From NCBI RefSeq assembly GCF_042453785.1, contig NC_091675.1, positions 21,624,501 to 21,688,500 of the forward strand: a stretch of 64,000 nt of DNA, read 5' to 3'. The position numbers and the translations under genes were made by a program. This stretch comes from Malus domestica. Lineage: Eukaryota; Streptophyta; Magnoliopsida; Rosales; Rosaceae. The notes beneath the pieces were generated by a model that saw nothing but the letters and a program-made list of their open reading frames with translations, was not told the origin of the DNA and searched no databases. Positions 1 to 10,850 of the stretch are shown piece after piece (the first letter of the stretch is position 1; the number at the start of each line of letters is the position of its first letter).

Positions 1-244
1 ATTGATTTAAAGCGTGATGAAACAAAATCTACGATTGCACACCTTAAAGGCTTAAATATGAGAACTATTTTCTAATTATTATAAATTGAATTTTCAAAAC
101 TGTTAGTTTTTTTTTTTTTTAATAATCCCGTTCATAATTCTTATTAAGTCCACAACTAAATAGATCAAAGGATGTGAAAAAAGTCTAACAGAAGAAAAGT
201 ATCCGCAGGTTTCGATGCCTGATTTCACTTCCTTTATTTCATAA
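1..244. other. Intergenic flank, no gene seen
   Basis: AT-rich sequence with a T tract near 108-120. I see no coding potential. Its last five bases (240-244, CATAA) are the left target-site duplication of the Copia element that follows. Confidence 0.6.
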
Positions 245-467
245 TATTAGGGAGAATGACAAGTCATCTAAGTCTGCTACTGTTAATAATTATGTTACTG
301 TAAATTAACTGATTGTATTAGTTGTGATTAGTTAAGATAGTTATAAAGTAGTTAGGGGTATCTATGTAAATAGCCAAAGGCTATATATATTCCTACACAA
401 TGTGTAAAGTTCTCAGTCAAGTAAATACAATCAAGAAAACTTACTGTTGAAGTTTTCTGTTTCTTTA
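245..467 (+). repeat. Left LTR of Copia element (223 bp)
   Basis: Matches 4915-5137 over its full length with about three differences. It begins TATTA and ends CTTTA, so the termini are TA..TA rather than TG..CA; the boundaries are fixed by the CATAA target duplication outside and by the primer site inside. Confidence 0.9.
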
Positions 468-3400
468 TGGTATCACGCAATTCCGCTTCACAGCTTCGAT
501 CTTTCTCTTCGCTTGCTGCATCGATCGACTCTTGATCGATTTTTCTTCTCTGATCATCACTTCTTCCCTTCCGATCTTGTAGTATTTCTTGATTTCTGTC
601 AGTAATGGCGGCTCAATCGACTGGTTCATCTTCTCCGGTCATCTCCCCCTCGAGCCCAAACCCTAATTTCTCTGGAAACCCTAATTCCTCTGGAAATCCG
701 AGTCCTCTGACTTCCTACACTTCTCTCACAATTCATAACATTGGCAGCATGGTGCCGATCAAGCTCAAAAGATCCAATTACCTACCATGGCGCGCCCTGT
801 TTGGCCCGATTTTCCGGCGATACAAGCTTCTTGGAGTAATCGATGGTACTGACGTCTGTCCATCGCCATTTCTGCCTGATCGTAGCATCAATCCTGCTTT
901 TGAGGACTGGTATGAGAAAGATCAAAATCTTTTGATCTGGTTGAATTCCACACTTTCTGAGGAAATCATCCCGTTCACGGTTGGGGTTTCATCCTCTCGC
1001 GAACTTTGGGTAAAGCTTGAACAGCGCTTTGGTGGAATTTCAGAGGCTCATATCCATCAGCTGCGATCGCGCCTTCAATCTGTTCAGAAATGATCGCATT
1101 CTGTCTCTGACTATCTTCAAGAACTCAAGGAAATTTCAGATTCTCTGCAAGCTGCTGATGCTTCTGTCTCTGATCGAGATCTTATCGCCGCCACACTACA
1201 TGGCTTGCCTGATGAATTTGAGTCTTTCATCGACTGTATCATGCTCCGATTGTCCTCTACCTCTCTTGATGAACTTCATGGCCTCCTTCTCACAAAGGAA
1301 TTGTCTATGGCCAGACGCAAAACTGTCAGTTCATCTCCTGTCCCTGAATCTTTTCAGGCTTTCTCGGTGCAGTCTCAGCCTCTTCTCCTTCCTACTCCAT
1401 CTGCTTTTGCTGCTCAGAATCACCCTCTTCACTCTGCATCTCGGTTCAACTCTAATCGTGGCAGGAACACTAAGGGACAATTCTTTTCCAATCGAGGTCA
1501 TCGAGGTAATCGTGGTAATTTTCCTAATAACCGTGGCAATCAAGGTTATCAAGGCTTTCGCAGCAATCAAGGCTCTTCTCACTTCAAAGTGCTTTGTCAA
1601 ATCTGTGGTTCTACCAGTCATGAGGCTATTGACTGCTTTGATCGTATGAATCCTGACATCTGTGGTCGTATTCCTCCAGCTAAGCTTGCTGCCATGTGTG
1701 CACAGCATTCTGCTAAACCATCTCAGCCTTGGTTAATTGATTCAGGGGCAACCTCTCATATCACTAATGATGTTGCTAACCTCACCTCTCCTACTCCCTA
1801 CACTGGCGAGGATAAAGTGTATATTGGAGATGGTAAAGGTTTATCCATCCTCAATGTTGGTTCATCTACTCTGCACACCTCTCATAACTCTTTTCAATTG
1901 CGAAATGTTTTACATGTTCCCCACATAACCCATAATCTCTTATCTGCTTATCAGTTTGTTAATGATAATAATTGTTCATTGACACTTGACCCTTATGGAT
2001 CCTATGTCAAGGATCGTATTTCGGGGAAGATGCTTTTACGGGGACCGGTTAGAGATGGCTTCTATCCTCTTCAAAGTTCCAGCAATCTTCATCCTCTTTC
2101 ACCTACAGCTTTACTTAGTATTAAAGCTCCAGTTACAATTTGGCACAAGCGTTTGGGTCACCATTCCTCCTCCATTTTCAGAAGGCTCCTTTCATCCAAT
2201 AATCTTGCTTTACAAGGCAAGTCTACTGTGGACTTTTTCTGTTCGGATTGTGCTCTTGCCAAGAATCATAAGCTTCCATTTAAAGCTGCTACTTCATCAA
2301 CAACTCACAGCCTTCAACTACTGCACTGTGATCTGTGGGGACCTGGCTCAATCACATCAAGTAGTGGTTTTCAATATTATTTGCTCATTGTTGATGACTA
2401 TAGCAAATATAGTTGGTTCTTTCCTTTGAAATCTAAGTCAGATGTATTTTCTACATTTGTTGTCTTCAAATCATATGTAGAAAATTCACTTGGAAATAAA
2501 ATAAAGGTTCTGCGTTCAGATTCAGGGGGTGAATTTACTAGTCACTCTTTTGCATCATATCTCAGCAAACATGGCATTCTTCATCAGTTCAGTTGTCCCC
2601 ACACCCTTGAGCAAAACGGTTGTGCAGAAAGAAAACACATGCACCTTGTTGAAACAGCTCGCACTTTGCTTCTTGCATCTCATGTCCCTCATATTTTCTG
2701 GGTAGAAGCATTCTCCACTGCTATCTATCTTATTAATCGCCTTCCTATTTCTGGCATTTCCCAATCCCCTTGGCAGTTGCTATTTCACAACCATCCAGAC
2801 TACTCTAAGCTCAAAGTATTTGGTTGCCAATGCTTTCCTTGGCTCAAACCTTACTTTCATAGCAAATTGGATCCCAAGAGCAAAAAGTGTGTTTTCTTGG
2901 GGTATAGTCTTCAACACAAAGGCTATAGGTGCCTTGATCCTATCACCAATCGCATCTACATCTCTCGTCATGTTGTATTCGATGAAAGTACTTATCCATT
3001 TCAGTTGTCCCACAATCAACACTCTTTTCCTGTTCCAAGTCATCCATCTTCCTCACCAACAATTTCATCCTCTCTGGATCTTCATTTTAGCAAACACATT
3101 CCTCCTGTTTTTAGTCAGCCATCTACATCACCATTATGTGCTTCTGTGCCTGTTCCTATTTCTTCATCTTCATCCTCCCCTGCACCTGTCTCAGTTGGCT
3201 CTTCTTCCAGTTTTGTTCCTCCTTCAGCACATTCATCTTTCTCCCACAATCAACATAGTCATCCTCCTGCCCCTGTTAATTCTCATCCAATGATTACTAG
3301 ATCCAAGGCTGGTATACTCACGTCGAGAGCCTGTACAGCAACTAAGCACCCACTTCCAGTTGATATGGATTATGTTCCTACAACATACTTGCAAGCTTCT

Positions 3401-4914
3401 AAGCATGCTCATTGGAGGCAAGCTATGCAAGATGAATTTAATGCCTTGCTAACCACTGGTACTTGGTCTCTTGTTCCTTCTCACCATTCTCAAAACTTAG
3501 TGGGCTGCAAGTGGGTTTTCCGGATTAAGAAGAAGCCCGATGACACTGTTGACAGATATAAAGCCCGGCTTGTGGCCAAGGGTTTTCATCAACAAGAAGG
3601 TATTGACTTTCAAGAAACCTTCAGTCCAGTTGCCAAACCGGTTACAATTCGGATCCTTCTTACCCTTGCTGTGCAATATAATTGGTTTCTCAATCAATTG
3701 GACATTAGTAATGCCTTTCTTCATGGAGACTTAAAGGAGGATGTCTACATCCAACAACCCCCTGGTTTTGTTGATCCCTTACACCCTACATCTGTGTGTA
3801 AGTTGAGGAAATCGTTGTATGGTCTCAAACAAGCTCCTTGAGCTTGGTTTGATAAACTGTTCCAAGCTCTTCACTCTCTTGGATTCACCCAATCATCCTC
3901 AGATGCTTCTTTATTTGTTCTCAATGGTCCTCAGTTAGTCATTGTCCTTGTCTATGTTGATGACATTCTTGTCACCGGACCCTATCCTCACCTCTGTCAA
4001 CACTTCATTCAGCAACTTGGGGCTCAATTTCCAGTAAAAGACCTTGGTCCTCTTCATTATTTCTTGGGATTAGAAGTCCATCGATCTTCACAGGGTATAT
4101 TTCTCCATCAAACAAAGTACTTATTGGATCTTCTCAAGAAAACAAATATGGAGGGTGCAAAACCTTGTTGCACTCCCCTTGGCTCTAAGAAATTAGATCA
4201 CAGTGGCCCTCTTCTGTCCAATCCTACTGAATATCGCTCCATTGTTGGTGGTTTACAATATCTTACTTGGACTAGACCCGACCTTGCTTTTGCTGTGAAT
4301 CAAATCTGCCAATTCATGCATGCTCCCAGGGAACAACATCTCCAGGCAGCAAAAAGGGTTCTCAGATTTCTCAAAGGCTCTATCTCACATGGTGTGTGGT
4401 TCACTAAAGGTCCTGTCCATCTTTCTGCCTACTCGGATGCTGACTGGGCTGGTTGCACAATTGACAGGAGATCAACCACTGGTTATTGTGTATTTTTGGG
4501 TTCCAATCTTATCAGCTGGAGTGCCAAGAAACAAAGTACTGTTGCAAGGTCCTCTACAGAGGCTGAATATCGCTCTTTAGCTCACACAGCTGCTGAGATA
4601 ACTTGGGTTTGCAAGATTCTCAAAGATCTGCACTATCCTCTCTCTACATTCCCTACTCTTTGGTGTGACAACATATCAGCAATATCTTTAGCATCTAATC
4701 CTGTCTTTCATGCTCGAACAAAGCATGTTGAGATCGATTATCACTATATTAGGGAATTGGTTTTGGCTCAACTTCTCAAAGTCAAGTTCATCTGCAGTGA
4801 AGACCAATTAGCTGATCTTCACACCAAGTCTCTGTCTAAAACCAGATTTAATTATCTGTGTTCCAAGCTTCCCATTGGCCTCATTTCTGATCCCCCTTCT
4901 CGCTTGAGGGGGTG

Positions 4915-5137
4915 TATTATGGAGAATGACAAGTCATCTAAGTCTGCTACTGTTAATAATTCTGTTACTGTAAATTAACTGATTGTATTAGTTGTGATTA
5001 GTTAAGATAGTTATAAAGTAGTTAGGGGTATCTATGTAAATAGCCAAAGGCTATATATATTCCTACACAATGTGTAAAGTTCTCAGTCAAGTAAATACAA
5101 TCAAGAAAACTTACTATTGAAGTTTTCTGTTTCTTTA
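4915..5137 (+). repeat. Right LTR of Copia element (223 bp)
   Basis: Direct repeat of 245-467, same length, preceded by a purine-rich tract and followed immediately by CATAA (5138-5142). Confidence 0.9.
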
Positions 5138-5184
5138 CATAAAACATATATAAAAGCAATCAAGCTCTAAAACTACATATCTAA

Positions 5185-6135
5185 GAGCGTGTTTACGTGT
5201 CCATAATCGGAATCAAAAGTCGGAGTGTGATTCCGATTACGAGTTATTCTTGTGTTTACTAAAATTTGGAGGAATCAAAATGGGTGGGGTCCACTCGAAA
5301 GATAGGAATTGAATTCCTAATTTTGGAGGAATTGAACTCCTGAGTATGATGCGTCATTTGAATCCTGGGATAAATGAGGAATCCGAAATACAATTTTCTA
5401 CCTATTATAACCCCATCTAATTCCTAAAAACTCCAAATCTGCCACTCAAATCAACAAGCCTAGACCTCTCTGCCTGCCTCCCTTTCACCTCCCCGTGCCC
5501 CAATGAACCAATCTCAAGAATCCTAGGGCATCTGTAGATATCGTAGTGAGTTGGTTGTTCTTTGGTTATGGCATCGTGGTTGTGTGGGGATGGAGGTATG
5601 ACGCGTGAGAGAGATCAATGGATGCGCAGGAAATGATGATGAAGGATCCACAGAAAATAAAATGGAGGAGAGGGAGGGTGAGAGTGGTGGCGATAGCAGC
5701 TGGTGAGTACTGACGAAGGATACTGAGGAGAAGAGAAAAGATGTGAAAAATTAAAGTTTCAAAAGGTAGAAAACTTGCCCACTGGCTTGGGAAGTTATGG
5801 GGTGGGTATAAAAATTAGGTTTGAAAAGGTAAAAAAAAAAATTAAAAAATTAGTTTATAAAGAGATAGAAAATTTTATCATTGATGGGTTAAGATAGTAT
5901 GAAAATTAAATTTTACTAATTATCACATAAAATAATTCATTTAGACCAAGGGCGGTTTTGATTCCGATTAGAAGTGAATTGATAAACAACTTATATGAAA
6001 CCAACATCATTCCTATTTTGTTTCTTAACAATTTAGTAAACACCTTCCATAGGAATCTGATTCTGATTCCTCCCCAATCCAATTCTGCATCAAATCAATT
6101 CCCCCAATTTTGATTACGGTTTAGTAAACGAGCCA
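5185..6135. mobile_element. Non-autonomous PIF/Harbinger-like MITE
   Basis: A 951-bp AT-rich element with imperfect terminal inverted repeats. The left end GAGCGTGTTTACG pairs with the inverted right end around ...GTAAACGAGCCA. Inner inverted segments (GGAATCAAAA on the left, TTTTGATTACGG on the right) extend the symmetry. It is flanked by TAA (5182-5184 and 6136-6138), the 3-bp duplication typical of PIF/Harbinger. No transposase is encoded. Its right end lies about 250 bp past the stop of the carbonic anhydrase gene. Confidence 0.65.
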
Positions 6136-6388
6136 TAAGAGATCTTGAAAGATGCTTTCACAACACCGAAACAGAAGAGAAGTTGCATATCAATCAGAGA
6201 GAACGAGCAGAGCCATATGCTATTCTTCGTGTTTTGAGTCTTGACCTTCACACTCCAGACGGCCCCAAAAATTATTCGAAATGTAAAGCAGCCATTCGCT
6301 ATAAATCCGCACATAAACAAAAACACTCGCTTACACTAAATCTCAAAGAGGTGGTACCATTACCCACATCGTTAATAGTGGTACTTTC

Positions 6389-7897
6389 TTAAGCAGCCTT
6401 AGGTGGCGATGCGTTATCAGGAAGAGTAGTCTCTGCCGGTGTCTCACGAGTGACACCCAACATCGAGTCATATTCCTCATCACGGCGTGCAAACTTCTTT
6501 CGCAGAACCTTCTGAAACTCTATCTCGTCGAGGGGCTTTGCATTTTCAGCTGCATGAACCTGAGCCAAGTTGGAATAATTTAAGGCTGACTGGGAGATGA
6601 AGGCCATCTCGTCTTCTGTGAGCTTTCTCAGGAACTTTGCTGGATTCCCTCCCCATACCTGTTATAAAACATTCAGTAAACAACCAGTTCGAAAAATTTA
6701 AGTTGGTCGTTAAAAATTAATAAACAAGAAGAGCTACATTCAGCTATAAAAGTTGTCAGCTCGCACTGAGTCACTAGGATGAACTTATTGTGAGCTTTTT
6801 GTAATAACAGTTTGCACAATCAAGATACTAGTTTAACTGGGTACGGACTTGTCACATTCCAGGCAAATAAAGGGTGTTTTGACATACCTCTCCACAGGGG
6901 ATCCTTGTGTTCTGCCTTACAAGGGCTCCGGCAGCAACCATGGCGTGTTTCTCAACATAAACCCCATCAAGCAAGGTTGCAGCCATACCAACAAATGCCT
7001 CATCCTCTACAGTGCATCCATGCAAGACAGCACTGTGGCCTGCACAGTTCAAATCAAAAACCACGGCACCAGAATTAGATCCTTACACTAAACTAAACCC
7101 ACATCAAAACCATGCTAAAATCACCGGAAACACAATCACACATAACTCACCTACAGTAACATTGTCCCCGATAATGGTAGGCAAAACCTTGCCAGTCAAG
7201 TTAGATTTTGCTACATGAACAAGGGAATTGTCTTGAATGTTGGTCCCAGACCCAATGCTGATGCTGTTAGCATCACCTTCACACCCGAAAACAACAATCA
7301 GGTAAATACGACATCTTTCGGGATTACGCTTCTACTCCCAACAACAAATTGGCTTACTTTTTCACAGAACTGGATTCTCAAACCAAAATTAACCTACTTT
7401 AGGAGTTAATATTACCCTACTCCCAACAACAAATTGGCTTACTTTTTCACAGAAATGCTTACCTCTCAAAACGCAACCGTACCAAATGGAGGAGCCTCGG
7501 CCCACCTGAACTTGGCCTATGATCGACGCACTGGGCGCCACAAACGCCTCCTTATCGACCACCGGAGCTTTGTCGAACACGTTCATCAGCGTCCGATGCC
7601 GCGATACTAATAACAACAATCGAAACAAAATAACACAAAATTCAACCACCGCATATCTCAAAATTCAATTCGACATTCAATAAACAAAGCTACAGACTCA
7701 GAATTGTGAAATTTGGGTGCAAATTTGTGTGAGTTAGGGTTTGAAGGAATTGAGAGATGAAGGAGAAGAATTGGGGGCGTACGCTGTTCTTGGAAGTAGT
7801 AGTTGCCTTGGAGGCGGGAGCCGAGGCGGTCAATGGCTTGGCCAGTCTCGCGGATCCAGAATCCGACGGTGTAGATTGCTCTGCCCAGGGTCCCCAT
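6389..7897 (-). CDS. Gamma carbonic anhydrase, mitochondrial (complex I subunit)
   Basis: Five exons on the minus strand: 7783-7897, 7463-7606, 7151-7276, 6888-7039, 6389-6658. They join in frame to 268 residues, close to plant gamma-CA1/2. The family forms a trimeric left-handed beta-helix on the matrix side of mitochondrial complex I. Visible: N-terminus MGTLGRAIYTVGFWIRETGQ, an SRHRTLMNVFDKAP segment, hexapeptide repeats (SSIWYGCVLRGD onward), and the three expected zinc histidines (one in LVHVAKS, two in GHSAVLHGC). C-terminal motif WGGNPAKFLRKL precedes a helical tail. The start at 7897 is the only one giving the conserved N-terminus. All introns are short and GT..AG; intron 2 holds a direct repeat. 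The gene looks intact. Assigning it to CA1 versus CA2 needs a tree. Confidence 0.93.
7332..7454. repeat. 38-bp perfect direct repeat inside an intron
   Basis: The same 38 bases (starting CTACTCCCAACAACAAATTG) occur at 7332-7369 and 7417-7454, offset by 85 bp, inside intron 2 of the gamma carbonic anhydrase gene. The second copy ends 8 bp before the donor-side exon border (7463). It looks like a local tandem duplication with a diverged spacer. Confidence 0.85.
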
Positions 7898-8385
7898 CGT
7901 CGTCGGAGATTGGAGGGTTTGTCGATGAGCGTTAGTTTGCAGGGGATGGTGTATGGACGGCGCGTACTGGGTTCAGTCGCGGTCTCAGCTGTGGGTGGTG
8001 GAGCAAAGCATTTGAGAATTTGAGGGTTTTGAGGAGGAGAGCGGCGCTGCTGACAAGTGGGTTGGAAATGTTGGCCAGCGAAGGAGGTTACTGGACTCGC
8101 TCACTCGGATTCAATGCGCGCCGTTTAGTCACCTGCCCGGATCTTGTTTTGGTGGTTATTGACTACAGCTTCCCTACAGTATCGTAATGTAATCTTTCAG
8201 TTAAGAATACCACGTGGAAATAGGGAAAACGAGCTCTTTAATTCTTTTTATCATGATAAAATCAGTAACGTAATACAAGTTCATGAGAGAAATTGGCAGG
8301 ATACTCATGCCGGGGTTGACAACGGTAAGGTCGAGTTCGAGTATCCGAACATGGAACCGGATCTGAGGATCAAGGCTTGTGACAT
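7898..8385. other. 5' flank of the carbonic anhydrase gene
   Basis: The first ~150 bases upstream of the minus-strand ATG are relatively GC-rich and probably hold the 5' UTR and promoter. The rest up to the SINE shows no convincing gene. An open frame at 8144-8407 has no recognisable similarity and runs into the SINE. Confidence 0.5.
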
Positions 8386-8520
8386 CCTTTTTTGTGACAA
8401 ACAATGAGAATAATCTATACTAAACTCATCCAATTATGAAGAGGGAGATTCAAACATGAGACCTCAGTTCAAGGACGAATGCTTTTTAACCAACCGAGCT
8501 ACAAATCAGTTGCCCCAAAT
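8386..8520 (-). mobile_element. tRNA-derived SINE
   Basis: Read on the minus strand this contains a pol III box A (TAGCTCGGTTGG) and, about 45 bases on, a box B-like GTTTGAATCTCC. A short non-tRNA tail ends near TTTGTCACAAAAAA. This is the layout of a plant tRNA-type SINE. It lies between the carbonic anhydrase promoter and the 3' end of the pyrophosphatase gene. Exact ends are approximate. Confidence 0.65.
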
Positions 8521-9156
8521 GCTTGTCCAAGTTAGCAATACATGTTCAGCTCTCTTAGTTTTGTACTCTATACCAAAACATTTTCCTTCATTTTCATGCA
8601 CTAAAATTACTGTAAAAGTAAATACAACTCAAATTTTTAGATTCAATCGCTTCAAAAGGTAAATCTTTGCATCCAAAGTTGCATGAAATCATCCAATGAC
8701 AAAATCTACTATCCACCAAACATTATTCAACACACTGAAGAGACGTACGATCAAAAGTACAACATAAGATCAACCATTTAAAACACAGAGATATCGTATT
8801 TAGCAACAAGTCTACGGATCTTACTGAATTAATAAATCGTTCCAGCCATTTCGCTAATTATGAAGCCTGCAAGTTAGCCTACTACCTCAAGCTCTCCACG
8901 ATGTAAGACTAGGGGTGGCTCGGTATGGGATCCCATACTGAAACCCTTGTCTCGATTCCCAAACCGAAATTTTCGGGAATTCCAATTTCAATACCGATTC
9001 CAAACCAAATTTTTGGGAATCTCAATTTTCGGGATTTCGGGACAAATCGGGAATCCCGAAATGGTTTTGGGTTTTTGGACAAAAATTTGACATATTATGC
9101 TTTTGGGCTAAAATTCAACATTTTATATTGAAAAATTGACACATAGGCAGGCCCAA

Positions 9157-9283
9157 TCTGCCAATTTGTTTCTACTAATCTGTGCACAAATCTGCCAATT
9201 CAAAAGCTTATGTGCACAATCTGCCTATTCAAAAGCAATCTGCCAATTTGCCTAATCTGTGCACAAATCTGCCTATATGTGGC
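9157..9283. repeat. Short degenerate repeats (AATCTGCC units)
   Basis: Repeated AATCTGCCAATT and AATCTGTGCACAAATCTGCC units occur in irregular order within the hAT-like element. A comparable run of GAGAGAGTATTAAA and TATTAAATCAGAAT units lies at about 9980-10110. Confidence 0.5.
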
Positions 9284-9721
9284 TCATCTAGAAATAGCTT
9301 GCTTAAACTTTGATCTGTTCCCGCTTAAAAATGCATTCAATCAATTGTCTCAACTAAATTCAAAACGGGTGATAAACTATGCATTTTATCCTTCAAGTTC
9401 TTGATGGTAAGCTTAAACGAGAATATATACAACAGAAAGTAAAAGAAACGCTACAAAGCAGACGGAGACATAATTTGTTCAACTATGCATTTTACCCTTT
9501 AAGTTTGAAGAATCTTGTCGAGCATACTTACCACACAAACAAGAAATTGTGATGGGCCAAGTTGACATAGCAAATCGACAGTACATGTACACTAGTAGTA
9601 CTACATCTCGGATTTAATCCATATAGGATGTTTATACAGTCATTCATAACGGTAAATATGGAGAAGCTGGACAAGGCTAAAAAGGAGATGAATCCTACTC
9701 GGTTGAGGCAAACAAAATTAC

Positions 9722-10850
9722 CTTGTCCTTGATGTCCTTGTGGCATTGGTTTGTACACCTTCTCTGTTAACAATAACACACCAACAAAACAACATTTGAA
9801 ATATCATCAGTAATGTTGTCTGCCTAATACCCCAAGTAATTCTCATAAAAAGACAAAAATTTTGATCTTGCTTAAGCTTTGATCAACATTGGTAAATATG
9901 GGTCGCTAATGTGACATCCATTTTATTAATAATGGCTTCCAACTAGAAGAGAATAACCTCCACATATGCTATTAAACCAGAATCTGAGAAATTATTAAAT
10001 CAGAATTGGAGAGAGTATTAAACCACAGCCTATTAAATCAGAATAGAGAGAGTATTAAACAGTTTGCATCGAGAGAGTATTAAATTAAACCACAACCTAT
10101 TACAAAAGGTCAACCAATGACTAATGTAAATATACCAAAGCTCCAAAAGCTTAGATTCCTTAAAGACCAAATACTTTAGACTTGAATATAAATATGTCCC
10201 CACATTACACTCTTAAAAGCAACAATTAAATCAAAGGAGCATACAATTCAAGAGAGCATAAAATTAAATAAAACTTATTTGAGAAATTTACCTGTTGCTG
10301 TTGGCAAATAAAACTCCAGCACAGTAGCAAAGCAAAAGAGCCCAGTTCCTTCGGACCTTCACCAATCTGCAAAAACCCAAGAACCTGAACCATTAGATCA
10401 ATTAAATAGAATCTAATCTGTGAAACCAAACAAACCCTAAAATTACAAACCCTAATCTAGAATTCGTAAATTAAATTTCACAAACCCTAAATTAAATTTC
10501 AAACCCTAAATTAATTCCCATATTTATTTACCTGTGTCTGAATCTGAGAGATAGAATCGCGTGAGAGAGTCAGAGACTCTTGAGAGAGAGGATCGCAAGA
10601 GAGAGTCACGATAGAGAGAATCGTGAGAGAGAGACCTCAGAACAATGATGGATGTGACTCTGTATCGTGAAGGAAGGGAGAGACAACACTGGATGATCCG
10701 CGTGTGGTGGTGGGCCGGTGAATGGTTGGCCGAAGTTGGATTTGAGTGAGACTGAGCTGAGAGAGAGAGACTGAGAAATGAAATGAAAGTTAGAAACTGG
10801 AGTGGAGTCAGTTCAGTCCCCGATAGGGAGAAACAAAGCTGAAACCTGAA
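9722..10850 (-). pseudogene. Possible captured gene fragment inside hAT-like element
   Basis: On the minus strand a CT-rich 5'-UTR-like stretch (about 10532-10850) ends at a GTAAAT donor. It is followed by exon-like blocks 10292-10366 (75 nt, AG before, GTAAAT after) and 9722-9763 (42 nt, AG before, GTAATT after). Both have lengths divisible by three and stay open when joined. The 75-nt block reads as a hydrophobic segment in two frames. I do not recognise the protein. The layout suggests a transduplicated promoter plus first exons of a host gene, but a chance arrangement is possible. Confidence 0.35.

Larger units (their letters stand above)
245..5137 (+). mobile_element. Copia LTR retrotransposon, young, nearly whole
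   Basis: A complete LTR-to-LTR Ty1/Copia element of about 4.9 kb, flanked by a 5-bp target duplication CATAA (240-244 and 5138-5142). Directly after the left LTR is a primer site matching the 3' end of initiator-Met tRNA (from 468, TGGTATCA). A purine-rich tract (GAGGGGG) precedes the right LTR. Domains in Copia order run from about 605 to 4978: a gag (UBN2-type) region, a CCHC-like knuckle, protease with DSGATSH, a GAG-pre-integrase HHCC zinc region, integrase core, reverse transcriptase and RNase H. Coding sequence is interrupted at only about two or three places. The LTRs differ at about 3 of 223 positions, so insertion is recent (around half a million years at the grass rate; rough). Short LTRs and this primer site fit the Ale/Retrofit lineage, which is inference. 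Confidence 0.93.

Noticed and set aside
10440-10510. Telomere-like AAACCCTAA repeats
   Set aside because: The copies are scattered and imperfect, of the kind common in plant 5' regions; not an interstitial telomere array.
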